21,832 nucleotides of DNA. Origin: Bacteroidia bacterium (GTDB lineage Bacteria; Bacteroidota; Bacteroidia; Bacteroidales; GCA-2748055). The position numbers and the translations under genes were made by a program. Location of the stretch: positions 1-21,832 of the forward strand of contig JAUVKN010000021.1 of NCBI GenBank assembly GCA_030596245.1, given 5' to 3'. The notes beneath the pieces were generated by a model. It was not told the origin of the DNA. It saw only the letters and a list, made by a program, of their open reading frames with translations, and searched no databases. This document shows positions 1-6,435 of this stretch, piece after piece; the stretch's first letter is position 1, and each line of letters begins with the position of its first letter.

Positions 1-138
1 GAAAAAAGAAATAGCAAGGCGGAAGGCAAAATATTCCACAACCGTAGCCTTAGCTACTGTGAGGAAAGATTTAGACTGACAACGCTGCTATTTCCTTTTG
101 CAGCCGTTCGTAATAGAAAGTGGTTTTTAGAGGTGCCC
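1..138. mobile_element. Possible end of an insertion sequence or structured repeat element
   Basis: Read on the minus strand, the element would begin at 138 with GGGCACCTCTAAAAACC (138-122), which resembles terminal inverted repeats of IS5-like elements, and it is followed on the plus strand by TAA (139-141), which could be a 3-bp target duplication. Inside lies a long imperfect hairpin: GAAATAGCA (8-16) pairs with TGCTATTTC (86-94), TTCC (34-37) with GGAA (63-66), ACA (38-40) with TGT (58-60), and GTAGC (44-48) with GCTAC (53-57) around a CTTA loop. A plus-strand frame is open from base 1 to a stop at 139-141, but I do not recognise the product. The other end is outside the window, so this could equally be a REP-like or MITE-like repeat, or the tail of an unknown gene. 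Confidence 0.3.
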
Positions 139-141
139 TAA

Positions 142-392
142 AGGAAAATTGTGTTGATCACCGTATAGATATATCTTCTATTTCAAGCGGACAATATATT
201 TTACAACTAGCATTTAAGAATAAAGTACACGGGAAAAGTTCTCTCCTGTTTTATAAGTGAGATACGGAATTACCAAGCCAGAATTAATACATATTCCTGT
301 CATTTTGTATCAACGCATTATTATGTAAATGTCTATGCTAATCGGAACCTGCGTCGTGAAAAAAGTTGTTTCGGATGTTGATAATTTTTCCT
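142..392. other. Non-coding stretch, nothing recognised
   Basis: This AT-rich stretch lies between the possible repeat end and the thyA promoter. I see no convincing reading frame, RNA gene or terminator in it. The open frame on the minus strand at 310-711 is mostly the shadow of thyA. Confidence 0.5.
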
Positions 393-422
393 TTTGAATT
401 CTGGGCTGAATGGCTACTTTTA
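393..422 (+). promoter_or_regulatory. Probable promoter of thyA-folA
   Basis: TTTG at 393-396 and TACTTTTA at 415-422 are separated by 18 bases. This matches the Bacteroidota promoter (TTTG near -33, TAnnTTTG near -7) at every fixed position except the last base. Transcription would start near 429, leaving a leader of under 20 bases that contains the Shine-Dalgarno site. Confidence 0.42.
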
Positions 423-433
423 CCGGCCAACAG

Positions 434-441
434 AGGAGAGG
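434..441 (+). promoter_or_regulatory. Ribosome binding site that sets the thyA start
   Basis: AGGAGAGG lies 4 bases before the ATG at 446. It favours this start over the in-frame ATG at 410, which would add 12 residues absent from ThyA proteins and lies upstream of the predicted transcription start. Confidence 0.7.
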
Positions 442-445
442 AAAT

Positions 446-1240
446 ATGAAGCAGTATCTTGATTTATTGTCCCATGTAATGGAACACGGGACCAGGAAAG
501 AGGATCGTACGGGAACCGGAACTGTTAGTACATTTGGAGCCCAGATGCGCTTTGATCTGTCGGAGGGATTCCCATTGCTTACCACCAAGAAGCTGCATCT
601 GAAATCGATTATCCATGAGTTGCTCTGGTTCCTGAAAGGAGACACCAATACCAAATACCTCAACGACCACGGGGTGAAGATCTGGAACGAATGGGCCGAT
701 GAAAATGGCAACCTGGGACATATTTACGGATACCAGTGGAGAAGCTGGCCCACTCCTGACGGAAACACCATTGACCAGGTTTCGGCGGTAGTGGATTCCC
801 TCAAGCAGAATCCGGATTCCAGGAGACACATTGTGAGTGCCTGGAACGTGGGGGAGCTGGAGAAGATGGCACTGCCCCCCTGCCATATTCTGTTCCAGTT
901 CTATGTGGCCGACGGGAAGCTCTCCTGTCAGCTCTACCAGCGAAGCGCTGATATCTTCCTCGGTGTACCCTTTAACATAGCCTCATACTCTTTCCTGCTC
1001 ATGATGATGGCCCGGGTAACCGGTCTTCAGCCAGGCGAATTTATCCACACCCTGGGTGATGCGCATATCTACCTGAATCATAAAGAGCAGGTGAAACTGC
1101 AGCTTACCCGTGGTCCAAGACCCCTTCCATCAGTAAAACTAAATCCGGAAATTAAATCCCTGTTCGAATTCAGCTTCGGGGATTTCACCATTGAAAATTA
1201 TGATCCGCACCCGCACATCAAAGGAGCAATATCGGTCTGA
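446..1240 (+). CDS. thyA: Thymidylate synthase
   Basis: Converts dUMP and 5,10-methylene-tetrahydrofolate to dTMP and dihydrofolate in the cytoplasm, the de novo source of thymidylate. The protein is 264 aa, the same length as E. coli ThyA, and starts MKQYLDL as that protein starts MKQYLEL. The folate/dUMP site motif DRTGTGT is near residues 20-27. The catalytic cysteine sits in ALPPCHILFQF at residue 146, the same number as in E. coli. The later QRSADIFLGVPFNIASY block, which binds dUMP, is intact. The start at 446 is chosen from the AGGAGAGG site and the family's usual N-terminus. The next gene, dihydrofolate reductase, starts one base after the stop, so the enzyme that makes dihydrofolate and the one that recycles it are translated from one message. 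Identification is secure. Confidence 0.97.
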   Translation: MKQYLDLLSHVMEHGTRKEDRTGTGTVSTFGAQMRFDLSEGFPLLTTKKLHLKSIIHELLWFLKGDTNTKYLNDHGVKIWNEWADENGNLGHIYGYQWRSWPTPDGNTIDQVSAVVDSLKQNPDSRRHIVSAWNVGELEKMALPPCHILFQFYVADGKLSCQLYQRSADIFLGVPFNIASYSFLLMMMARVTGLQPGEFIHTLGDAHIYLNHKEQVKLQLTRGPRPLPSVKLNPEIKSLFEFSFGDFTIENYDPHPHIKGAISV

Positions 1241-1241
1241 T

Positions 1242-1748
1242 ATGGAACAGAAGATCCATCATAATATCTCAATCATTGTAGCCATTGGTGAGAACTATGC
1301 CATTGGCAAAGACAACCGGCTGCTCTGGCACCTGTCGGATGACTTGAAGCGGTTCAAAAAGCTTACCACCGGACATACCCTTATCATGGGACGGAACACT
1401 TTTTTGTCCCTTCCCAACGGAGCACTGCCCAACAGGCGACACATTGTGATCTCAGACGTTCCCGGTGAAACATTCGATGGTTGCGAAATGGCCCGTTCCA
1501 TAGACCAGGCCATTGAACTGGCGGGTAATGATGAGGAGTGCTTTGTGATCGGAGGAGGCATGGTATATGCCCAATTTTTAGGGATAGTGGGTAAACTATA
1601 CCTGACCCAGGTTTACCAATCCTTTAAGGCCGACACTTTTTTCCCGGAAATTGATTTCCGGCAATGGAAGACCATTCGATCCGAATCCGTGGAGGCCGGA
1701 GAGAAGAATGAATACCCGCACACTTACACCGAATTCGTAAGAATTTGA
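1242..1748 (+). CDS. folA: Dihydrofolate reductase
   Basis: Reduces dihydrofolate to tetrahydrofolate with NADPH and so regenerates the cofactor consumed by ThyA. The protein is 168 aa, close to the usual 160-170. Visible family features are the N-terminal strand ISIIVAIGENYAIGKDN, the LLWHLSDDLKRFK segment with the active-site acid (D34 by comparison with E. coli D27), the nucleotide-site GRNTF, and the CFVIGGGMVYAQF strand that contacts NADPH. The ATG at 1242 follows the thyA stop (1238-1240) after a single base, and AAGGAG at 1221-1226 is a possible but distant Shine-Dalgarno site, so translational coupling to thyA is likely. An in-frame start at 1191 would lie within thyA and add residues foreign to the family. 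Nothing looks damaged. Confidence 0.96.
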   Translation: MEQKIHHNISIIVAIGENYAIGKDNRLLWHLSDDLKRFKKLTTGHTLIMGRNTFLSLPNGALPNRRHIVISDVPGETFDGCEMARSIDQAIELAGNDEECFVIGGGMVYAQFLGIVGKLYLTQVYQSFKADTFFPEIDFRQWKTIRSESVEAGEKNEYPHTYTEFVRI

Positions 1749-1757
1749 CTTCCCGTA

Positions 1758-1787
1758 TTGTAGTTCTCACTGAATTCATTATTTTTC
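1758..1787 (+). promoter_or_regulatory. Possible promoter of the DUF2147 gene
   Basis: TTG at 1758-1760, 19 bases, then TATTTTTC at 1780-1787 match the Bacteroidota TTG/TAnnTTTG promoter except for the last base. It starts just after the folA stop and would give a leader of about 20 bases before the ATG at 1813. Confidence 0.35.
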
Positions 1788-1812
1788 ATCCTTGAAACTA
1801 AAATTTACAATT

Positions 1813-2256
1813 ATGAAAAAGCATCTATTTATTGCGTTTGCCATCCTTTTTGTTCCCCTGTTCCTGCAAGCCCAGGCAACTAAAATTGAGGGGACCTGGT
1901 ACAATGACGACAAGACTTCAGCCATTGAGATTAAGAAGGAGAGCGACGGGAAATACGATGGAAAAATTGTCTGGCTGGACGAACCCAACGAGAATGGAAA
2001 ACCCAAGATTGATGATGATAATCCCGATCCCAAGCTGGCCACCCGCCCCATCATGGGTCTTAAAATTTTGAATAATTTTAAATACGACTCAAAGAAGGAG
2101 AGATGGAACGACGGAACCATCTACGATCCTAAAAACGGCAAGACTTACGACTGCTATTCCTGGTTCGAGGACGGAAATTATAACAAGCTCTATCTGAAGG
2201 GTTATGTTGCGGGCATTAAAGCGCTGGGCAGGAAGACCGAGTGGACAAAAAAATAG
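1813..2256 (+). CDS. Secreted DUF2147 family protein
   Basis: A 147-aa protein with an N-terminal signal peptide (MKKHLFIAFAILFVPLFLQA, cleavage probably after the AQA near residue 22). The mature part begins with the DUF2147 hallmark IEGTWYNDDKTSAIEI, followed by KYDGKIVWLDEP, a central PIMGLKILNNFKYD block and the closing GYVAGIKALGRKTEW. Proteins of this family are small exported beta-rich proteins common in Bacteroidota and Proteobacteria; their biochemical role is not established. I chose ATG 1813 because it begins the signal peptide, whereas a TTG at 1792 would precede it with charged residues. It has its own candidate promoter and is probably a single-gene transcript. No partner is evident from the neighbours. 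Confidence 0.85.
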   Translation: MKKHLFIAFAILFVPLFLQAQATKIEGTWYNDDKTSAIEIKKESDGKYDGKIVWLDEPNENGKPKIDDDNPDPKLATRPIMGLKILNNFKYDSKKERWNDGTIYDPKNGKTYDCYSWFEDGNYNKLYLKGYVAGIKALGRKTEWTKK

Positions 2257-2476
2257 TTAAAATTGCCCGAATGTGAACACCCGCATACCACAACCGTTCA
2301 CTTTTCTAGTTCACCATCAAACACCTACAAAGTCTATTAATCTTGTTTATAGATGTTTGCATGTTTTGGCACATAATGTGCATTAAATAACATGAAAACA
2401 AATCTTACGTCCTTTTACATTTCACACTAACGGGTGATACAGTAAAATTTCTTTTTTAGGTTTAAGTGGTTAGTAT

Positions 2477-2502
2477 AAAAGGGGCCCCTCCAGGCCCCTT
2501 TT
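2477..2502 (+). terminator. Strong intrinsic terminator, upstream gene unclear
   Basis: AAAAGGGGCC (2477-2486) and GGCCCCTTTT (2493-2502) form a perfect 10-bp stem around the six-base loop CCTCCA. The A and T flanks make it usable in both directions. It lies 220 bases past the DUF2147 stop with no gene between. Confidence 0.7.
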
Positions 2503-2514
2503 ATCATTGTATAT

Positions 2515-2566
2515 ATTGACTCTTCCCGCAGCAAGCTGCGGGGAACCGAAGCTCGACAAAGTCAAT
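2515..2566. repeat. REP-like double palindrome
   Basis: Outer arms ATTGACT (2515-2521) and AGTCAAT (2560-2566) enclose an inner hairpin CCCGCAGCAAGCTGCGGG (2525-2542). Its GC content contrasts with the AT-rich surroundings. The nested form and the text resemble dispersed repeats of Bacteroidota genomes, but only one copy is visible here. Confidence 0.45.
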
Positions 2567-2678
2567 GCGCGAGCGTAATTCACTCCCTGTCTTCTGCGAA
2601 CCGGGATCGATTTCCATTCATCAGAGGATCATCCACCACATCTTTTACATTCTCGAGCTGATTTGAAACTGTGCACTA

Positions 2679-2697
2679 AAATATTTTTAAAATATTT
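2679..2697. repeat. AT-only perfect palindrome
   Basis: AAATATTTTTAAAATATTT has two 9-base arms around a single central T. It has no following T-run beyond its own arm, so it is more likely a protein site or a cruciform than a terminator. Confidence 0.4.
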
Positions 2698-2836
2698 CCG
2701 GTTTTCGGGTAACAATTCTGCGATGATTCTGATTAAACGTTTAAATAAGGAGAATTCTTCTGGTATGGGATGTAGATTATTCCATACAGGAGTTCTCATG
2801 TAAGAGGTATGCCAATGTATATAAAACACTATTGAT

Positions 2837-3004
2837 ATGCGAACCTTTATAAACAAGCATGGTAAAGAGGAGATTCTTTTCCTCTCCCGGACGGACCGGG
2901 ATATCCTGATCTATATGAATACGGATATCTGGATTACGCCGGAACTGAAGAAGTTCAAGAAGGGAATTCTTGAAAGATTAGAAAAAAAAGACCTGAATAA
3001 TTAA
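2837..3004 (+). CDS. Small hypothetical protein (55 aa)
   Basis: I do not recognise this protein. It reads MRTFINKHGKEEILFLSRTD at the N-terminus and ends in a lysine/glutamate-rich helix (PELKKFKKGILERLEKKD). It is hydrophilic, has no signal peptide or membrane segment, and has no cysteine. The ATG at 2837 lacks a good Shine-Dalgarno site, as is common in this phylum. It is followed after 15 bases by the HNH-like ORF on the same strand, which suggests a two-gene unit. The opposite strand has an unrelated 75-codon frame across 2629-2856 that I consider less likely to be real. Whether this ORF is translated is uncertain. Confidence 0.42.
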   Translation: MRTFINKHGKEEILFLSRTDRDILIYMNTDIWITPELKKFKKGILERLEKKDLNN

Positions 3005-3019
3005 AGCAATCTGAAAAAA

Positions 3020-3280
3020 ATGAAAGATAAAGTGAACGACTGGAGTGAATCAGTAAAAAGGGCTGTATGGAAAAAGGGCAGGATCAATCCCGATTATTCT
3101 CCGAATGTATTGCGGTGGGATGCACATGACAATATTATGATGTGGTCGGAATATGGCCGGATTGATTCAAAACTCGGATGGGAAATTGACCTCATCAACC
3201 CGGTAATAAACGAGGGGCCTAATAATATAGAGAACCTGCAGCCACTGAATAAGTGGCACAAAACTGACAGACGTTCCTGA
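3020..3280 (+). CDS. HNH-nuclease-like protein, catalytic His replaced
   Basis: An 86-aa protein with the layout of small HNH endonucleases: an N-terminal helix, WDAHDNIMMWSEYGRIDSK, then GWEIDLINPVINEGPNNIENLQPLN. In typical relatives the core reads GWEIDHI.PV..GG.....NLQPL. Here D57 is kept but the next residue is leucine (L58) where the family has histidine, the general base of the beta-beta-alpha-metal site. The usual GG pair is EG, while the middle asparagine (N72) and a C-terminal lysine (K81) remain. The protein therefore looks like a catalytically dead or decaying HNH protein. It follows the 55-aa ORF after 15 bases. I assign the fold from the motif alone; cutting activity is not expected. 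It could also be an immunity or DNA-binding derivative. Confidence 0.55.
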   Translation: MKDKVNDWSESVKRAVWKKGRINPDYSPNVLRWDAHDNIMMWSEYGRIDSKLGWEIDLINPVINEGPNNIENLQPLNKWHKTDRRS

Positions 3281-3297
3281 ACTTATGGATTCGCCCG

Positions 3298-3364
3298 TTG
3301 ACAGGTGGCTGATGTGGTGCCAGGAACTGGTGCTTCACCAACCCGGCACTGCACCACCTGTCAA
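3298..3364 (+). other. 67-nt long imperfect hairpin
   Basis: TTGACAGGTGG (3298-3308) and CCACCTGTCAA (3354-3364) form a perfect 11-bp outer stem. Inside, GTGCC (3317-3321) pairs with GGCAC (3345-3349) and GGTG (3329-3332) with CACC (3336-3339) around CTT. It is followed only by ATTTTA, so it would be a weak terminator. It lies 84 bases upstream of the GG-leader peptide and could be a leader RNA, a terminator for the HNH-like gene, or a small mobile repeat. Confidence 0.5.
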
Positions 3365-3448
3365 TTTTATGAATGTATTTACAATAACAGGGTAACAAAT
3401 ATTAATCGTTTTTTATTAAACCACAATTTCAATTAAAAACAATTTATC

Positions 3449-3583
3449 ATGAGAAGAACAAAATTGACCAAAACTAACCTGGAAGCCAGGTTCACTGAAG
3501 AGAAAATGGACGACAGTAAATTAAATTTCCTCAAAGGCGGAGATGGTAATGGTGGTCAGGGTGGCGTCATTCCCTGGGAATAG
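3449..3583 (+). CDS. GG-leader peptide (putative RiPP-type or secreted peptide precursor)
   Basis: A 44-aa peptide starting MRRTKLTKTNLEARFTEEKM, with a charged, helix-prone leader, then LNFLKGG at residues 25-31 and a 13-residue tail DGNGGQGGVIPWE. The leader ending in a double glycine and the short glycine-rich tail match the general design of Bacteroidota natural-product precursor peptides, in which the leader is removed after GG during export or maturation. No modifying enzyme, C39 peptidase-transporter or radical-SAM gene is present in the window, so a modified product is not supported here. The next gene, 89 bases downstream on the same strand, encodes an exported CHAT protease, which makes the peptide a candidate substrate or signal for it (inference). 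No clear promoter is visible upstream of the ATG at 3449. Confidence 0.6.
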   Translation: MRRTKLTKTNLEARFTEEKMDDSKLNFLKGGDGNGGQGGVIPWE

Positions 3584-3617
3584 CAGGCAGCTTCAGTTTT
3601 AAAAACAACTTTTTCAA

Positions 3618-3647
3618 TTTGCAGGGTCGCTAATTTGAATATATTTA
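3618..3647 (+). promoter_or_regulatory. Possible promoter of the CHAT protease gene
   Basis: TTTG (3618-3621), 18 bases, then TATATTTA (3640-3647), one base off TAnnTTTG. It has the same spacing and the same final-base deviation as the thyA promoter. It would start transcription near 3654, about 19 bases before the TTG start. The gene may also be read through from the GG peptide. Confidence 0.35.
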
Positions 3648-3672
3648 CAGGCATATATGTAACCTGCTGGAA

Positions 3673-6435
3673 TTGAGAAAGCTCATTTGGTTTTTTTTCA
3701 TCATTGCATTCGGTGGTGTAGTTACCTCTTTTTGCCAGGACCCGGCGGTAACGGCCCGCCGGTTGTATCTTGCATACGATTCTGCATGGGTGAAAGGTGA
3801 CTTTGACAGGTCTGAGTATTACCTCCAGCGCATCCTTAATGGCGGATACCAGCTGTCCGATCTAAACATAGCGGTGGTCCATAACGCTATTGGTCTGGTC
3901 TATTACGAAACGGGCAGTATTAATAAAGCGCTTCAGCACTACCGGGAGGCAGAAGCCTTCATCTCCGGGACCGGTAAAGGTAACTTTGGCGTACAAATCA
4001 CCATCTATAACAACCTTGCGCTGCTCCATAACTGGCTTGGGGATTATTCCAATGCACTGGAACATTATGAAAAGGCCACAAGATTGCTGGATTCCGTTCC
4101 ATCCAGGGATATGGCCTATTTCAGCAGGTTATCAATGGTCCTGTTTAACAAAGGAGTCATCTATTACAAGCTGGGGAGGCTGGATGATGCGCTTCATATC
4201 CTGAAGGAGAGTGAACGGATCAAGGAGAAATATGGACATGAATACCTGGGAAGCGTCTATTTCAATCTTGGCCGTATTTACCAGGCTGTTGAAATACCCG
4301 GGCTTTCCAGTCACTATTATCAAAAAAGCATTGACCGGTGGATCACCGAAAATGATGGGGATTATTACCAGCTGGCCAATGTCTATCTCCATCTCGGGAA
4401 GCTCCTGGTGAACCAGGGGGAAGTTGAACGAGGCTATTCCTGCATTCAGAAGGCCCTTCAGAACTATATCGCTAATTACGGCATAAAACATCCACTCACC
4501 TCAGCTTGCTATGAGCAGATGGCAATATTCTACCTGGACCGTGGTGACTTTCGGAAGGCTCTTGAATTCGTCCAGCAGGCATTGATTTCGGTTGTTTCTG
4601 ATTTCCATGAAGAGAATATCTTTTTGAATCCCACTGGTGAAAGTTCCCTCCACGATCTCACCCTTTTGAAGGGCTATGCCACCAAAGCAAAGGCGCTGGA
4701 GGGCCTTGCAAAAGCCGGGAAAAATAGCGACCGGAAGCTGGAGATCCTGACAGCGGCCCTTGAGACCAACAGCCGGTCTATCGAGACACTTCACAGGCTC
4801 CATGGTTCCTACCTCTCCAGGGAGAGCCGCATCTATCTGACATCGGGACAAAAAGAGTTGTTTAGTACAGGTATTCGTCTGAATATCAATATGTTCAATT
4901 TTACAGGACAGGATTCATATAAAGAGGGGGCCTTTCTAATGGCAGCCCGGGGAAAGTCCAATGAACTGTTGTTTGAAATGCAGACCAAGGAGTTGTTGTA
5001 CCTGGAGAGTCTTCCCAATTCGTCTGCATTGTCAGCATTGGAACTGAAACAACAGATAGACCATTTTTCAAACCTGATCCAGGTTGAACATATGGAGGTC
5101 TGGCCCGATTCGGCTAAACTGACTGCCTGGCAGGAGCAGCTTTTCCATACCCGGGATAGTTTCAACCGGCATATGGAACAACTCTCTCTGGAACATCCCC
5201 AGATCGGACAATTTGAAACTTTCGGTACCGGTTATTCAATGGCTCAGATCCGGCAGAATCTCAGGGGAAAAGAGAGCCTAGTGGAGTATTTCATTGCAAA
5301 TCCCGGTTCATCCGGATCGAGAAGGTTGTTTATTTTTGTCGTAACAAAAAAAGAGTGCCATTTCCACCAGGACCAGATCGACAGCACTTTCCACCAAGAG
5401 CTGGATATTGTATTGCGGAACCTTCATGAATTCGATCCCTACAGGGAATCTCCCGAGTACTATGACAGCCTGAAGACCGCATTATTCCGGATCTACCAAC
5501 AGTTTATTAAACCCGTTGAGTCCCTTTTCAAAGGGGAGAAACTGGTCATCGTACCCGACGAGGAGTTGGCCTACCTGCCTTTCGGTGCCCTGATTGACCG
5601 CTATGAGCCTGAAACTATTCTGAACTATGCCGGACTTCCCTATCTCATGAATCGATATGATATCAGCTATGTAAATAACTCACAGCTGTTGATGAAAGAG
5701 GGTCAACCACTGCTGCAATTTCCCAGGATCATCTCATGGGTACCTGACTACACAGCTTCAGGTGATACAGATTCCATGGCGCTGGTGGGGGCAGCTGAGG
5801 AAGTTCAGGAGATATTACAAATTCTGAAGGGCAGGAGCATCGCGGGAAATCCGCACAAAGATGAGGCGGAAAAGCTCCTGGAAGAAGATGCGGTAATACA
5901 TCTGGCCATGCATGCCCGGGCTGGTGAAAGTGCAAAGGGATCACCCTACTTCCTTCTGGATGCCCTTGAGGATACTCTTTTCAATAACCGCCTGCATGAT
6001 TATGAGATCAATGCCCTGACCATCTCCTCTCCAATGGTTGTATTAAGCAGTTGTAGAACAGGTGGCGGGCAGTTTCAAAGTGGTGAGGGGATGATCAGTC
6101 TCTCAAGGAGCTTCCTCCTCGCAGGTGCTGAATCGGTGGTACACACCCTTTGGCCAGTAGAAGATGCCAGGGGACCTGACCTGATGTTGGAATACTATCG
6201 TGAACTGAAGCGGGGTCGATCTAAAAGCAGCGCGCTTACAAGGGCCAAAAAACAATACCTGGCCGGCACCCCTCCCTCTTATACCCATCCATATTATTGG
6301 GCGGCTTACCAGATCACCGGCAATCCTGCTCCCCTTTCGAATCCATGGAAATTTGTAGTTGTACCCTCTGTTATATTGGCGATCTCCCTCTCAATCTACC
6401 TCTTTATCCGTCGGAGTTTTCGTGCAAGGGCCTGA
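3673..6435 (+). CDS. Exported TPR-CHAT domain protease, C-terminally membrane anchored
   Basis: A 920-aa protein. Residues 1-21 form a signal peptide (MRKLIWFFFIIAFGG onward). About six tetratricopeptide repeats span roughly residues 67-306, for example NNLALLHNWLGDYSNALEHY and FNKGVIYYKLGRLDDALHIL. A helical linker leads to a CHAT (caspase-like) domain at about 600-885. Its catalytic pair is visible: His in HLAMHA (H747) and Cys in VVLSSCRTGGG (C794), followed by the SLSRSFLLAGAESVVHTLW block typical of the family. Residues 894-912 form a transmembrane helix followed by RRSFRARA, so the TPR and CHAT parts should lie in the periplasm. The start is TTG at 3673, chosen because only it gives the signal peptide; the next in-frame ATG lies far inside. 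CHAT domains are cysteine peptidases and TPRs bind peptide ligands; the substrate is unknown. The 3' end overlaps the convergent anti-sigma-like gene by 40 bp. Confidence 0.88.
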   Translation: MRKLIWFFFIIAFGGVVTSFCQDPAVTARRLYLAYDSAWVKGDFDRSEYYLQRILNGGYQLSDLNIAVVHNAIGLVYYETGSINKALQHYREAEAFISGTGKGNFGVQITIYNNLALLHNWLGDYSNALEHYEKATRLLDSVPSRDMAYFSRLSMVLFNKGVIYYKLGRLDDALHILKESERIKEKYGHEYLGSVYFNLGRIYQAVEIPGLSSHYYQKSIDRWITENDGDYYQLANVYLHLGKLLVNQGEVERGYSCIQKALQNYIANYGIKHPLTSACYEQMAIFYLDRGDFRKALEFVQQALISVVSDFHEENIFLNPTGESSLHDLTLLKGYATKAKALEGLAKAGKNSDRKLEILTAALETNSRSIETLHRLHGSYLSRESRIYLTSGQKELFSTGIRLNINMFNFTGQDSYKEGAFLMAARGKSNELLFEMQTKELLYLESLPNSSALSALELKQQIDHFSNLIQVEHMEVWPDSAKLTAWQEQLFHTRDSFNRHMEQLSLEHPQIGQFETFGTGYSMAQIRQNLRGKESLVEYFIANPGSSGSRRLFIFVVTKKECHFHQDQIDSTFHQELDIVLRNLHEFDPYRESPEYYDSLKTALFRIYQQFIKPVESLFKGEKLVIVPDEELAYLPFGALIDRYEPETILNYAGLPYLMNRYDISYVNNSQLLMKEGQPLLQFPRIISWVPDYTASGDTDSMALVGAAEEVQEILQILKGRSIAGNPHKDEAEKLLEEDAVIHLAMHARAGESAKGSPYFLLDALEDTLFNNRLHDYEINALTISSPMVVLSSCRTGGGQFQSGEGMISLSRSFLLAGAESVVHTLWPVEDARGPDLMLEYYRELKRGRSKSSALTRAKKQYLAGTPPSYTHPYYWAAYQITGNPAPLSNPWKFVVVPSVILAISLSIYLFIRRSFRARA

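Larger units (their letters stand above)
2257..2836. other. Gene-poor stretch rich in palindromes
   Basis: About 580 bp with no convincing coding frame. It holds an inverted repeat GTGAAC (2273-2278)/GTTCAC (2296-2301) followed by TTTTC, which could end the DUF2147 message; a perfect 13-base palindrome GCACATAATGTGC (2369-2381); a strong terminator (2477-2502); a REP-like structured repeat (2515-2566); a 19-base AT palindrome (2679-2697); a 12-base palindrome TTAAACGTTTAA (2733-2744); and GTATGG (2763-2768)/CCATAC (2782-2787). A small untranslated RNA ending at the terminator is possible but no promoter for it is clear. Confidence 0.5.

Noticed and set aside
410..445. Start of thyA at the ATG at 410
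   Set aside because: It would add 12 residues not seen in ThyA proteins, and it lies upstream of both the predicted transcription start and the clear Shine-Dalgarno site before 446.
2629..2856. 75-aa minus-strand ORF
   Set aside because: It crosses an AT palindrome, matches no family I know, and overlaps the start of the more coherent 55-aa plus-strand ORF.
3298..3364. Integron attC site
   Set aside because: The size and imperfect palindrome fit, but the ends do not carry RYYYAAC and GTTRRRY boxes, and no integrase or cassette pattern is present.
3673..3740. Lipoprotein signal on the CHAT protease
   Set aside because: A cysteine follows the hydrophobic segment, but the preceding residues (TSF) do not form a lipobox; a signal peptidase I type signal is more likely.
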